A DNA stretch of 64,000 bases from Methanolinea sp. (GCA_024518585.1 JANIHI010000009.1:16062-80061); one strand, 5' to 3'. Positions 47,316 through 56,342 are shown, counted from the first letter of the stretch. The notes: generated from the sequence alone by a model not told the origin. Numbers and translations: made by a program.

Positions 47316-47576
47316 ATGGACTTCGCGGTCATTGCTGCAGCGGTTCTCATCGCTCTCGTGCTCTTTTTCATCCTCAAAGATATCACGAAGCTGGTCATCA
47401 ACTCAATCCTCGGTCTCCTGATCCTCTTTTTCACCAATCTGTTCGGTGTGATGGGGATATTCGGGAGGCCGGACATCCCGTACTCGCTCGTCAACCTCCT
47501 CCTCTGCATCCTGGGGGGTATACCGGGTGCCCTCATCGTCATCGTCCTCCACCTGCTGGGAATGGAGGGTTTTTAG
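47316..47576 (+). CDS. BofA-like small membrane protein
   Basis: 86 residues, nearly all hydrophobic, with two membrane helices (~2-35 and ~55-82). The pattern (KLVINSILGLLILFF then LVNLLLCILGGIPGALIVI) matches the pro-sigma-K-processing inhibitor BofA family, which archaea carry with unknown function. It begins 8 bp after tldE and is probably the last gene of the lonB-tldD-tldE operon, so a role near membrane proteolysis is possible. A T-run follows at once. Confidence 0.82.
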   Translation: MDFAVIAAAVLIALVLFFILKDITKLVINSILGLLILFFTNLFGVMGIFGRPDIPYSLVNLLLCILGGIPGALIVIVLHLLGMEGF

Positions 47577-47581
47577 GTTAA

Positions 47582-47592
47582 TTTTTTTTTTT
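47582..47592 (+). terminator. T-run terminator after the BofA-like gene
   Basis: Eleven consecutive T residues start six bases after the stop codon, a typical archaeal terminator. The ~145 bp that follow, up to the KaiC-like gene end, show no gene. Confidence 0.7.
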
Positions 47593-47737
47593 GTTGAGAT
47601 CGCCGCCATAACGTTCTTTTAGAGACGGGCCTGTCCAACCACGCCCTGGAGGGGGGCTTTGGTCCACCAACCTGTTCTACACAGGACACGCAAAAAAGGA
47701 AAGAGCCTTGAATTCTCCTGGTGGATCTGGATTCATG

Positions 47738-48439
47738 TCAAAACACGTTTGCCTCGGTGTAGACGAGCACCTGGGTCTGCTGGATCTCGTAGGGCTTAAT
47801 TTCGCGGGAATGGGCTGATAACCTCATCTTGACGACCTCGAGGGCGAGGTGGACATCGGTAAGGTCAGAGGGGCGCACGTAGCGCAGGAGGATAACGGTG
47901 TCTGCAAGGTACTCGATGAGATTGTGGCGGCTTGCGAAGGGGTTATCCTTGTCGGTCTCGCTCGTCATGACGATTGTGCAGTGCTGGTTGCGGAGGGTGT
48001 CGACGAACCGGAACATCTCGCGGCGCCGGTCGGAATCGCGGTCAAAGAGGTCCTCAAAGAGTGATATGGGGTCGATGACGACCCTTTTTGCTCCCATCTG
48101 GCGGACGAGGGCAGGGAGCTCGTTCTTGATGCTGTTGATGGCCAGGTTGAAGTCAGAGGGGTCGAGTTTCAGCACGGTGAGGGGACCGCCGCGATACCGT
48201 TCGACATCCCACCCCTTGTCTGCCATGTACTGCAGGATCCTGTCCTCGCGTTCCTCGAGGCTGATGTAGATCACATTCTCTCCCCGGGTGAGCCCTTCCC
48301 ATATGAACTGGAGGGCAAATGTGGTCTTTCCCGTCCCGTAGGTCCCGATGATGGAACAGATGCTCCCGGGGATGAGCCCCCCTCCCATCATCTGGTCAAG
48401 CCCCTCGATACCTATCCTGACGCGCTCGGCCCCGTTCAT
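47738..48439 (-). CDS. KaiC-like RecA-family ATPase, intact P-loop
   Basis: 233-residue single-domain KaiC/RadA-related ATPase. Walker A is intact (IGTYGTGKTTFALQF, residues ~31-45), with the catalytic glutamate pair ISLEERED (~65) and Walker B RVVIDPISLF (~118). Such archaeal proteins (including archaellar FlaH) act as ATP-dependent switches for motors or signalling. It overlaps the upstream partner gene by 4 bp, so the two are made together. Both face a secretion/pilus operon across a shared promoter region. Confidence 0.88.
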   Translation of the reverse strand: MNGAERVRIGIEGLDQMMGGGLIPGSICSIIGTYGTGKTTFALQFIWEGLTRGENVIYISLEEREDRILQYMADKGWDVERYRGGPLTVLKLDPSDFNLAINSIKNELPALVRQMGAKRVVIDPISLFEDLFDRDSDRRREMFRFVDTLRNQHCTIVMTSETDKDNPFASRHNLIEYLADTVILLRYVRPSDLTDVHLALEVVKMRLSAHSREIKPYEIQQTQVLVYTEANVF

Positions 48440-49263
48440 ACGACCACCCGGATGTTGCTCACGTCAAACCCTTCGTTAGAGGAGATCCGGACGGCGAACT
48501 TGACAAGGTCCTTCTCCTCGAGGTGGGGCATGAGCCCCCGGAACTTCTCGATGTACATCACCCTCTGCCGCCGCCCCCCGGTTGTCTCCTCCCAGCGGAA
48601 GAACAGGACTGCATCTGATATATCGGCAATCTCCAGCTCCCGCGGAACATCGAGGATGCCCTTCGTGAGGAGGAGATAGATCACCGAGTTCCATTCCTTT
48701 GCGACTCTCTGGAGACCGCGGAGGAATGCTGCAAAATCTCCCCAGAGCCCCTCTTTCGCATACATGGTCGAGAGGTCCGTGAGTGAGTCAAAGACGATGA
48801 GGCTGTTTTTGGGGACCTCGCTTAACCGGGATGCCAGTGCGGCAAGGATATTATCATGCCCCCCCCGTGACTGGAGACGTGAGAAAATATCCTTTTCCGA
48901 GTACCATTCAAGGGGAATGATACTTGAATCAAAGTAAAGGGTGGAGAGATCGACACACTTCAGCCCCGAGAGCCCCCTCGTCAGATCGGGGTGAAACGCC
49001 CTTGTCATCTCGGTAATGACATCGTCCTTGCCCTTGGTAAACGTGATATACCAGATCTCGCGGGGGACCTTCTTCGTGTCCCCTGGATTGTCCTTCATTT
49101 TCCCGGACAGCACCATGACGGATGTGTAGACGAACTCCTGGCTCCCCGCCCCGATGTCCCCGAGGAGCAGGATGAGTGAGCCCGGCGGGACACCCCCCTC
49201 AATGACAGGGTCAAGCGAGGAGATCCCGGTCGGCATCATCATGTGGCTCGTCTTTTCATCCAT
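48436..49263 (-). CDS. KaiC-like RecA-family protein with degenerate P-loop
   Basis: 275 residues with a RecA/KaiC fold: GISSLDPVIEGGVPPGSLILLLG leads to where Walker A should be, but the loop reads GDIGAGSQEF and lacks the GKT/S lysine. Walker B is recognisable (NSLIVFDSLTDLS). It is therefore probably a non-hydrolysing partner that binds its intact neighbour. Middle segment YITFTKGKDDVITEMTRAF resembles halobacterial transducer-rhodopsin-linked ATPase-like proteins. First gene of the two-gene operon. Confidence 0.8.
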   Translation of the reverse strand: MDEKTSHMMMPTGISSLDPVIEGGVPPGSLILLLGDIGAGSQEFVYTSVMVLSGKMKDNPGDTKKVPREIWYITFTKGKDDVITEMTRAFHPDLTRGLSGLKCVDLSTLYFDSSIIPLEWYSEKDIFSRLQSRGGHDNILAALASRLSEVPKNSLIVFDSLTDLSTMYAKEGLWGDFAAFLRGLQRVAKEWNSVIYLLLTKGILDVPRELEIADISDAVLFFRWEETTGGRRQRVMYIEKFRGLMPHLEEKDLVKFAVRISSNEGFDVSNIRVVV

Positions 49264-49294
49264 TCAGGGCCCCGATTGTATAACGCATGATGGG

Positions 49295-49302
49295 TATTTA
49301 AA
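49295..49302 (-). promoter_or_regulatory. TATA box of the KaiC-like pair
   Basis: TTTAAATA read leftward is ~36 nt before the ATG at 49263, predicting an ~11-nt leader. Confidence 0.55.
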
Positions 49303-49390
49303 AATACATCTACATTTCTGTCCGGCCCCGGGAAATAAAAGTGCCGTTCTGCCTTTCCGGATCGAAATTTCCCCCTCCTTTCGTCATGGA

Positions 49391-49398
49391 TTTATATA
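49391..49398 (+). promoter_or_regulatory. TATA box of the secretion/pilus operon
   Basis: TTTATATA puts the transcript start near 49420. This lies downstream of the first in-frame start codons, which therefore cannot be used, and supports the GTG at 49467. Confidence 0.65.
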
Positions 49399-49466
49399 CG
49401 TGTGCAGGAAAACACATCCTACAGGATACATGCACCGGGAGACAGGGTGCAGGGCAGGGGCATTCC

Positions 49467-51131
49467 GTGGCAATCAGGATTCCGGACATTCAGGGTATCG
49501 TGAACCGCCTTAAACCCGCACGCGGGCAGGACGTGGTGGAGACGGCACCCCCCGAGTTCTCTTTTACCACGTTCTTCAAAAAGAAGCAAAAAATTGCAGC
49601 ATTCCCCGAGTATGACTTTGAAAGGGCAGGTTCCCTCGTCGAAGGGGAAGTGCCGGAAGGCTACACCGAGATCGAGCGGTACTATGTCGACAAGGGAAGG
49701 TCACTCGTCATTATCGGCCTGAACAAGAGGACCAACCAGTACGAATACCTCCTGTTTGAACCGAAACTCTCGGAATTCGAGTACGAACTGCTCGAGAGGC
49801 TCCACGAGGACATGCGGTCAGCCCTCATCCTGACCGACGAAGAACTCGAAAAGGACAAGCGGGTACTCCTCCTCGAGAAGATACAGGAACTCCTCCACGA
49901 GTACGGCATCCACCTTGAAGAAAGCAGCCTCTTCCGGCTCCAGTATTACCTGATACGGAACTTCATCGGGTGGGGGCGGATTGATGCCCTCATGAAGGAC
50001 CACTACCTGGAAGACATCTCGTGTGACGGCCACAGGATCCCGCTCTTCCTCTACCACAGGAAATACCGCAACGTCAAGACCAACATCATGTTTGAACCGG
50101 AAGTCTTGAACTCGCTCGCGATCACGCTTGCCCAGCGCTCCGGCAAGCACATCTCGACGGGGACGCCGATGCTTGACGCCACGCTCCCGGACGGGTCACG
50201 GCTCCAGCTGACACTGGGCACGGAAGTCACGACCCGCGGCACCTCCTTTACCATCCGGAAGTTCCGCGAGGAGCCCTTTTCACCCGTCGAACTGATGGAG
50301 TACGGGACCTTCAGCGCCGAGATGCTCGTCTACTTCTGGCTCGCGATAGAGAACCAAAAAAGCCTTCTCTTCATCGGGGGGACGGCATCGGGAAAGACCA
50401 CGTCCCTCAATGCCGTCTCGTTCTTCATTCCCCCGATGGCAAAGGTGGTGAGCATCGAGGACACCCGGGAGATTACCCTCTACCACGAGAACTGGATCGC
50501 GAGCGTCACGAGGGAGACCGTTTCCGAGGGAGCCAATATCATCTCGATGTTCGACCTTCTCCGGGCGGCGATGCGCCAGAGGCCGGAGTACATCCTTGTC
50601 GGGGAAGTCAGGGGTGTCGAGGCCCAGACACTCTTCCAGGCCATGAATACCGGGCACACGACTTTCTCCACGATGCATGCCGGCAGCGTTGATGCGGCTA
50701 TCCACCGCCTTGAAAATGAGCCCCTGAATGTCCCGAGGAACATGATCACGGCTTTAAACATCGTGAGTGTCCAGGCCCTCGTCTACCGGGGGACGGAACG
50801 CGTGAGGAGGTCCCTTGAGATCGTCGAGATTGCCGGGATCGATCCTTCGACAGGAAACCTCCGCGTCAACACGGTGTTTGACTATGACCCTGTACAGGAC
50901 GTCTTTTCGTACAAGGGGAGGTCACAGGTCTACGCAGACATAGCAGACAGGAGGGGCTGGAGCCGGGAGCAGCTCGAGGCGGAGATCGCGAGGAGAAAGA
51001 GAGTGCTCCAGGCCATGGAGACGCAGAAAATTGTCGATTACGTGCGGGTGTCACGCATATTCCAGGCATATCACATCAACCCTGACCTCGTGACAGGGAA
51101 CCTCGACGACCTCTCCCGAGTGCTTGAATGA
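49467..51131 (+). CDS. Type II/IV secretion (pilus) system ATPase
   Basis: GspE/VirB11-family hexameric ATPase powering pilin or archaellin-like assembly or secretion. Visible: Walker A FIGGTASGKTTSLNA, Asp box EDTREITL, Walker B RPEYILVGEVRG, His box GHTTFSTMHAGS; an N-terminal domain includes YLEDISCDG. Start GTG at 49467 has AGGGG ~7 nt upstream and fits the promoter; it gives 554 residues starting VAIRIPDIQGIV. It is coupled by ATGA overlap to the membrane platform gene. No pilin or prepilin peptidase gene is seen here. Confidence 0.92.
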   Translation: MAIRIPDIQGIVNRLKPARGQDVVETAPPEFSFTTFFKKKQKIAAFPEYDFERAGSLVEGEVPEGYTEIERYYVDKGRSLVIIGLNKRTNQYEYLLFEPKLSEFEYELLERLHEDMRSALILTDEELEKDKRVLLLEKIQELLHEYGIHLEESSLFRLQYYLIRNFIGWGRIDALMKDHYLEDISCDGHRIPLFLYHRKYRNVKTNIMFEPEVLNSLAITLAQRSGKHISTGTPMLDATLPDGSRLQLTLGTEVTTRGTSFTIRKFREEPFSPVELMEYGTFSAEMLVYFWLAIENQKSLLFIGGTASGKTTSLNAVSFFIPPMAKVVSIEDTREITLYHENWIASVTRETVSEGANIISMFDLLRAAMRQRPEYILVGEVRGVEAQTLFQAMNTGHTTFSTMHAGSVDAAIHRLENEPLNVPRNMITALNIVSVQALVYRGTERVRRSLEIVEIAGIDPSTGNLRVNTVFDYDPVQDVFSYKGRSQVYADIADRRGWSREQLEAEIARRKRVLQAMETQKIVDYVRVSRIFQAYHINPDLVTGNLDDLSRVLE

Positions 51132-53062
51132 GTCTCAATTCATATCTCCGGAAAAGGGTGACGGGGGATCCCCTCCGCTACCAGGGTCTCGTGGCAGACC
51201 TCGAGTCGGCCCGCTTCGGGGTGACCGTGGAGCACTACCTCTCGCGGGTCATCCTTGCCTCAGTCCTCTCCGGTATTGCATTTGCACTCCTGGGTTTCTG
51301 GCTCACGGGGCTGGTTGTCTATTCAGCACAGGGAGGGGGATACGTGGGGGTTTACAACGTATTTTCCCTCCCCCTGCCCGAGCGGGTTGAACCGGGTTCT
51401 CCCACCACCATTCCCCTGCAGGCGGGAGGAGGAGTCATCGCCTTTGTGCTGGGGTTTTTCCTGGTCTACCACATCGCCCTGCGTTACCCGTCCATGCAGA
51501 AGAAGAACAGGGCAACGAAGATCAACCTCACGCTGCACAATGCCGTGGCATACATGTATGCGATGCGGAAAGGTGGTGCCCAGTTGATGACGATCTTCCG
51601 TTCCCTCTCGGAGAACGCAAAGATTTACGGGGAGGTTGCACTCGAATTTCGCCAGGTCGTCCGCGACGCTGATTTTTTCGGGTATGACGTTGTCACTGCC
51701 CTCCGGCACCTGATGGAGACCACGCCCTCGGAGAAGCTGAAACAGTTCCTGGAGGACATGGTCTCGGTGATCGAGAGTGGGGGTGACCTTGTCAGCTTCC
51801 TGTCCGGCAGGGTGCGGCTCTACCAGGAAGAGGCCCGGTTTGAACAGAAACAGTTCCTCCAGTTCCTCTCCCTCGTCGCAGAGTCGTACGTCACGCTCTT
51901 TGTGGCCGGCCCCCTCTTCCTCATCATCATCATGGTCGTCATGGGAATGATGGGAGGAATGGCCATCTTCCAGTTGACAGCAGTCGTGTACCTCGTTTTC
52001 CCGATCGGCTCGGCAGTCTTCATCCTGCTCATCGACCTGATCTCCCTGAAGAGCGAAATCATCGAACGGTACGTCAGGGCAAAGTGGCTCCATGAATATA
52101 GCGACGTTTCCGTGTACCACAGGGAGGGAGAAGAGCCGTTTTTTGAACGACTGGCCCGGTACGACCGGGTCAGGAGGCTCCGGGAGTTTTTCCGCCATCC
52201 CTTTGAATTTTTCCAAAAAAACTACCAGTACACCCTCCTCTTTACCGTACCGGTCGCAGTTGCCTACCTCATTGCCCTCTTTGTCATGGTCCCCCATTAC
52301 CAGGACGTTGAGCTGTACATCGACGTGGTCGACGACCATGTCATGATCGCCCTCCTTATTGTCCTCGGTCCCTACGCGTTTTTCTACGAGATGTGGCGCA
52401 GGAACATCGAGGGGATGGAGGCCCTGATCCCGGAATTTCTCGAGAGGATGGCGGGGATAAACCAGGTCGGGCTCACGATTGCCCAGGCAATCTCGATCAT
52501 GGTCAACACGAACCTTGGACTTCTATCCTACGAGATAAAGAGGATAAAGCGTGATATCGACTGGGGGGCAAGTTTCACAGAGGCCCTCATCCGCTTCGAG
52601 GACCGGGTCAGGACGCCCCTGATCGCACGGACCGTCTCCCTCATCACGAGGGCGAGCCAGATGAGCGGGTCGATCGGCGACGTCCTCTCGATTGCCGCAA
52701 GCGACGCCAAGATGTCAGACCTCCTCAAGCGTGAACGGCTCTCTGACATGTTCATCTACACGGCCATCATCTACATGGCATTCGTGGTCTTCGTCTTTGT
52801 CGTCGGAGTTATCTCCAACAATTTCATACCGATCCTTGGAAATGTCGGGGGCGGGACAATCCCCCAGGGAACCCCTCTCTCCAACGTCAGCCCGTCCTCC
52901 ATCAAGGCGATCCTGCGCCTGATGTACCACTCCGTCGTTCTGCAGGCCGTGATGTCCGGCCTCATTGCAGGCCAGATGGGAGAGGGGTCATTGAAGGCAG
53001 GTTTGAAGCACTCCTGCCTCATGCTCGCAATTGCCCTCGTCATATTCAACCTCATCCTCTGA
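51128..53062 (+). CDS. Type II secretion F / TadC-like membrane platform protein
   Basis: Inner-membrane platform that the ATPase acts on. 644 residues with two T2SSF domains, a fused archaeal arrangement (FlaJ/TadB-C-like): cytosolic helical bundles ~115-250 and ~430-560. They are flanked by membrane helices at ~40-65, ~100-115, ~255-310, ~380-425, ~545-575 and ~610-644. The first T2SSF repeat has MRKGGAQLMTIFRSLSE; the second has LERMAGINQVGLTIAQAISIM. ATGA overlap with the ATPase gene. Confidence 0.92.
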   Translation: MSLNSYLRKRVTGDPLRYQGLVADLESARFGVTVEHYLSRVILASVLSGIAFALLGFWLTGLVVYSAQGGGYVGVYNVFSLPLPERVEPGSPTTIPLQAGGGVIAFVLGFFLVYHIALRYPSMQKKNRATKINLTLHNAVAYMYAMRKGGAQLMTIFRSLSENAKIYGEVALEFRQVVRDADFFGYDVVTALRHLMETTPSEKLKQFLEDMVSVIESGGDLVSFLSGRVRLYQEEARFEQKQFLQFLSLVAESYVTLFVAGPLFLIIIMVVMGMMGGMAIFQLTAVVYLVFPIGSAVFILLIDLISLKSEIIERYVRAKWLHEYSDVSVYHREGEEPFFERLARYDRVRRLREFFRHPFEFFQKNYQYTLLFTVPVAVAYLIALFVMVPHYQDVELYIDVVDDHVMIALLIVLGPYAFFYEMWRRNIEGMEALIPEFLERMAGINQVGLTIAQAISIMVNTNLGLLSYEIKRIKRDIDWGASFTEALIRFEDRVRTPLIARTVSLITRASQMSGSIGDVLSIAASDAKMSDLLKRERLSDMFIYTAIIYMAFVVFVFVVGVISNNFIPILGNVGGGTIPQGTPLSNVSPSSIKAILRLMYHSVVLQAVMSGLIAGQMGEGSLKAGLKHSCLMLAIALVIFNLIL

Positions 53063-53089
53063 AGGGGGTGGTATTTCCTGTCGTCGCAC

Positions 53090-53563
53090 GTGTTCCGGCC
53101 GGGGAGGGATGAAATCCTGTACGTCCGGGGGCGGGACTCCTTTCTCATCGCCGGGCAGGCAGGGTCCCGGTTTGCCCTCTGCATCGAGGCGCCCGGGGAG
53201 GAACTATGCCAGTTCATCGAGCCTTGGCACATCATCGTGGTCAGCGCACCAGAGGGAGGATCGCTCTGTGCCGCTGCAATGCTCTTCCTCCTCGTGAGGG
53301 ACCACCACGTCCCCCTCGTCGTCCTGCCCCGGGCTCACCCGGGGTCCCGGAGGCTCCGGTACGTGGTCTCTGCAGGGGACCAGGTACTCCTTTCCTGCTC
53401 TATCGAGAGGGGGACCCATCCCGAGCAGCACCTCCTCTGCTCATCGGCCGAGCTTGCCGGGGTTCTCCTGACGGGCGACCCGGCCGGCATATGCATCAGT
53501 GCCCTGCCGCCGGGCATTTCGGGAACAGTCGTGCCACTCCCGGTCGCCTGCTGCCCTCCCTGA
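53090..53563 (+). CDS. Unknown protein downstream of the secretion platform
   Basis: 157 residues, beta-rich, with many cysteines (FALCIEAPGEELCQF, SLCAAAMLF, LLCSSAE, ICISALPP) and no signal peptide or membrane helix. I do not recognise it. It lies 27 bp after the platform gene on the same strand and is probably in the same operon. The GTG at 53090 is the only standard start, but no ribosome site precedes it. A GGGGGTGG site at 53064-53071 instead lies 6 nt before an in-frame CTG at 53078, which could be the true start. Confidence 0.6.
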   Translation: MFRPGRDEILYVRGRDSFLIAGQAGSRFALCIEAPGEELCQFIEPWHIIVVSAPEGGSLCAAAMLFLLVRDHHVPLVVLPRAHPGSRRLRYVVSAGDQVLLSCSIERGTHPEQHLLCSSAELAGVLLTGDPAGICISALPPGISGTVVPLPVACCPP

Positions 53564-53632
53564 CCCGGACAGAGACTTTTTCGGGCAACCACCCGGGCAG
53601 TTCACACTGCACGAGGGGAGTGCCGGAAAGAG

Positions 53633-53678
53633 GCAGGTGCAGGGGGATTTGCACCTTCCTGCTCCACGGAAATCCCCC
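53633..53678 (+). terminator. Overlapping alternative hairpins after the secretion operon
   Basis: GCAGGTGCA (53633-53641) can pair with TGCACC...CCTGC (53650-53662). Alternatively GGGGGATTT (53642-53650) pairs perfectly over 9 bp with AAATCCCCC (53670-53678). The two share base 53650 and exclude each other. They lie between the secretion operon's end and the ATP synthase promoter; terminator or transcript-end structure is the simplest view. Confidence 0.45.
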
Positions 53679-53731
53679 GACTGTCCATTAAAACCCGTTT
53701 GGGCTCCCATTCTCCCAAAAAAATATCAACA

Positions 53732-53738
53732 GATATAA
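53732..53738 (+). promoter_or_regulatory. TATA box of the ATP synthase operon
   Basis: GATATAAG is centred ~25 nt before a predicted start near 53760, with a short leader carrying GGAGG (53774-53778) 5 nt before the ahaH ATG. Confidence 0.6.
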
Positions 53739-53783
53739 GAACAATTCAGGTCTAACATTTCAGTGCCATGAGAGGAGGGTTGG

Positions 53784-54113
53784 ATGAAGACTGAGGTCTT
53801 GCAGAAGATTAAACTGACTGAATCTGAGTACCAGAAGATGATCAGCGAGGCTCTTGCCGAGAGCAAGCGGAACAGTGCACATGCCGAGCTTGAGGCAGAT
53901 AACCTCGTGATGAAAGCAACGCACGATGCGGAGGAGTACAAAAAGGCCAGGCTGGCCGAAGTACGACAAAACGCAGCGAGGAAGCGCGAGGAGATCCTCC
54001 AGGAGGGCAGGACCCGTGCTGCCGAGCTGAAACAGCGGGGTATGCGCAACCTTGAAAAGGCCGCAAACCTGCTGGTATCGCGTTTCAAGGAGCAGCTCCA
54101 TGTTCTCTCCTGA
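53784..54113 (+). CDS. ahaH: A1AO ATP synthase subunit H
   Basis: Peripheral-stalk subunit that pairs with subunit E. 109 residues, almost entirely charged coiled coil (ALAESKRNSAHAELEADN...EEYKKARLAEVRQNAARKREEIL), as expected. Strong GGAGG site. It is the first gene of ahaH-I-K-E-C-F-A-B-D, the usual methanogen order, and overlaps subunit I by 14 bp. Confidence 0.93.
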   Translation: MKTEVLQKIKLTESEYQKMISEALAESKRNSAHAELEADNLVMKATHDAEEYKKARLAEVRQNAARKREEILQEGRTRAAELKQRGMRNLEKAANLLVSRFKEQLHVLS

Positions 54114-56073
54114 AGGGATGACACGTGTCCTCATCGCGGCCACAAAGTCCCAGATGGAACCTGTGATCCGGGAACTCTACCGTCAAAACCTTTTTCACAT
54201 CGAGGAATTCGTCGAAAAGGACAGCAAAGAGTACGAGGGGTACCGTATCGGTACCCCCCTCCCTGCGGCAAATGAAACGTCCCGTGAACTCATCAGGCTC
54301 CGGGGGATCACGAGTGCCTTCGCACTGAGTGAAGGCGAAGGTGTCTCTCCCGGCCGGAGAGAGAAGGTCGCCCGTCTGAAGGAAGTCATCGCAAAAGAGC
54401 TTCCCCTTCTTGAGAAGGATATCGAGAACCTCCTTGGAAAGAAAGCGAGGCTGGATACCCTCATCAGGGAATACGAGCAGAAGATTGAGACATTGCGGCC
54501 CTTCCAGGGTGTCCCGTTTGACCTGGGACTCCTGCGTGGCTTCCAGATGTTCTCGGTCTTCTCGGGATACGTCTCCCGGAACCTGGCCCTCGATGTTCCC
54601 CACGAGATCTTTTCTGTCGACACGAAGAGGGGCACGTTCATCATCCTCATTGTCCACCAGAAGGACCGCAGTGCGGCCGAGGGTGCACTCATGGACGCCC
54701 AGTTCGTGGCAGTCCCTGTCCCCGACGAGGAGGGTGTTCCGGCCACCCGTATCGGCTACTACGAAGGGCAGATCCTTGCGATCCGGGGGGAGATGGAGGA
54801 GATTAACCGCAATCTCTCGGAGATGAAGGCCCGGCACGGGCCCCTGTTCCTCGCCTGTCATGAGCTTCTCTCTGCCGACGTGGAGATGGCCGAGGCACCC
54901 TTACGTTTTGCAACGACCGGCGAATCCTTTGTGGTCGAAGGATGGGTGCCCACTGCCCAGCTGGAGAGGCTCAAGGAGGGTATCCATTACGCAACGGGGG
55001 GAAAAGTCTTTGTCTATGAATGCGAACCGGCCGAGGTCACTGACGTACCTCCCACGGAGTACAGGAACCCTGGATTTGCAAAGCCCACAGAGATGCTGAT
55101 GGACGTATACTCACGTCCCCGGTACACGGAACTTGACCCCACGCTGCTCGTCTCGATCATATTCCCGATTTTTTTCGGGATTATTCTTGGCGACGTGGGA
55201 TACGGTGCAGTCCTCCTTGCCATGAGCCTGGGGCTGCGCAGGTTCCTCAAGGGAGAGGAGGCCGGAAGGCTCCTCGCCATTCTCCGGAATGCAAGCATAT
55301 CAAGCATCATCTTCGGTATCCTGTTCTCGGAGGTCTTTGGGTTCTCACTCCCGTGGCCCCCCGTCCTGTTCTCCCGGCACCTCAACATCGGGGGTCATGC
55401 GGGAGGGCACGGGCCGGATGTCACAGGGCTGATGATCATGGCGGTCTGGATCGGTATCCTCCAGATAACCCTCGGGCGGGTGCTCGGGATGGTCAACCAT
55501 GCAAGGCAGGACCATGGATCGCACAGGGTAAAGGCAGTCCTGGCAAACCTTGGGTGGATCATGGTCCTTTGGGGGATACTGCTGATGATATGGGCGGCCT
55601 TCTCCATGCCGTTCATGCCTGATCTCTCGGGCCTCCCACCGGTCGTGATGGGTCTGAACCTCTCGTCACTCGCGGGTCTGGCGATGATCATCGTTGGCGT
55701 TGTATTCATCGCACTGGATTCTCCCCTTGAGATCGTGGAACTGCCGACGATCATGAGCCACGTTCTCTCGTATGCCCGTCTCGTCGGCGTCGGCCTCTCA
55801 TCAGTGGCAATAGCCATGGTGGTCAATTTCATTGCCATCGGGCTGATTATTGAACCCCAACTCGAATCGTTGAACGCGGTCGGGGTGGTACTCATTATCA
55901 TTGGCGGCGTTGTCCTCGTCATCGGGCACCTCCTGAACACGATCCTCGGGATGCTCGGCGGCGGGCTCCAGTCGCTCAGGTTGCAGTACGTTGAATTCTT
56001 CACCAAGTTCTACAAAGGTGGAGGCAAGAAATACACTCCTTTCGGAATGAGAAAGAGATTTACGGAGGATTAA
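54100..56073 (+). CDS. atpI: A1AO ATP synthase subunit I (a-type, membrane)
   Basis: Ion-channel subunit that holds the ion half-channels and the stator stalks. 657 residues: cytosolic N-terminal half with coiled coil (EKDIENLLGKKARLDTLIREYEQ), and C-terminal half with about seven to eight membrane helices (from ~345). This half contains the channel segment SYARLVGVGLSSVAIAM with the essential arginine. The ATG at 54100 follows AAGGAG by 7 nt; a second ATG at 54118 lacks spacing. Confidence 0.95.
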   Translation: MFSPEGMTRVLIAATKSQMEPVIRELYRQNLFHIEEFVEKDSKEYEGYRIGTPLPAANETSRELIRLRGITSAFALSEGEGVSPGRREKVARLKEVIAKELPLLEKDIENLLGKKARLDTLIREYEQKIETLRPFQGVPFDLGLLRGFQMFSVFSGYVSRNLALDVPHEIFSVDTKRGTFIILIVHQKDRSAAEGALMDAQFVAVPVPDEEGVPATRIGYYEGQILAIRGEMEEINRNLSEMKARHGPLFLACHELLSADVEMAEAPLRFATTGESFVVEGWVPTAQLERLKEGIHYATGGKVFVYECEPAEVTDVPPTEYRNPGFAKPTEMLMDVYSRPRYTELDPTLLVSIIFPIFFGIILGDVGYGAVLLAMSLGLRRFLKGEEAGRLLAILRNASISSIIFGILFSEVFGFSLPWPPVLFSRHLNIGGHAGGHGPDVTGLMIMAVWIGILQITLGRVLGMVNHARQDHGSHRVKAVLANLGWIMVLWGILLMIWAAFSMPFMPDLSGLPPVVMGLNLSSLAGLAMIIVGVVFIALDSPLEIVELPTIMSHVLSYARLVGVGLSSVAIAMVVNFIAIGLIIEPQLESLNAVGVVLIIIGGVVLVIGHLLNTILGMLGGGLQSLRLQYVEFFTKFYKGGGKKYTPFGMRKRFTED

Positions 56074-56075
56074 AA

Positions 56076-56342
56076 ATGGCAGAAACAGCAGCAGTAGCAG
56101 CAGCGGAAATGACTGTCGAGATGGTAAAGGCATCGCAACTCGGAATGAAAGCCCTCGGTGCTGGCATAGCCGTCGGTCTCACCGGGATCGGGACAGGCCT
56201 TGCCGAGATGGCAATCGGGTCTGCAGCAGTGGGAGCAACAGCCGAGAACAAGGATGTGTTTGGGCTGGTGCTCCTGCTCACCGTCATCCCCGAGACCATC
56301 GTTATCTTCGGTCTTGTGGTCGGACTCCTGTTACTCTTCTAG
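56076..56342 (+). CDS. atpK: A1AO ATP synthase rotor subunit K (c-type proteolipid)
   Basis: Ring-forming proteolipid, 88 residues, two membrane helices (~24-50 and ~63-88), one hairpin per protein. The ion-binding glutamate is in the second helix in VIPETIVIFGL. The first helix carries GLTGIGTGLAEMAIG. A Thr follows the Glu and an additional Glu sits in helix 1, features to examine for Na+ versus H+ binding; the sequence alone does not decide it. Confidence 0.95.
   Translation: MAETAAVAAAEMTVEMVKASQLGMKALGAGIAVGLTGIGTGLAEMAIGSAAVGATAENKDVFGLVLLLTVIPETIVIFGLVVGLLLLF

Noticed and set aside
47628..47640. Shared CCTGTCCAAC string near 47630 and 63879, possible dispersed repeat
   Set aside because: Only about 11 bases match and the flanks differ; likely chance.
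49341..49466. Longer N-terminus for the secretion ATPase
   Set aside because: The extension crosses a clear TATA box at 49391-49398 and has no family resemblance; the GTG at 49467 fits better.
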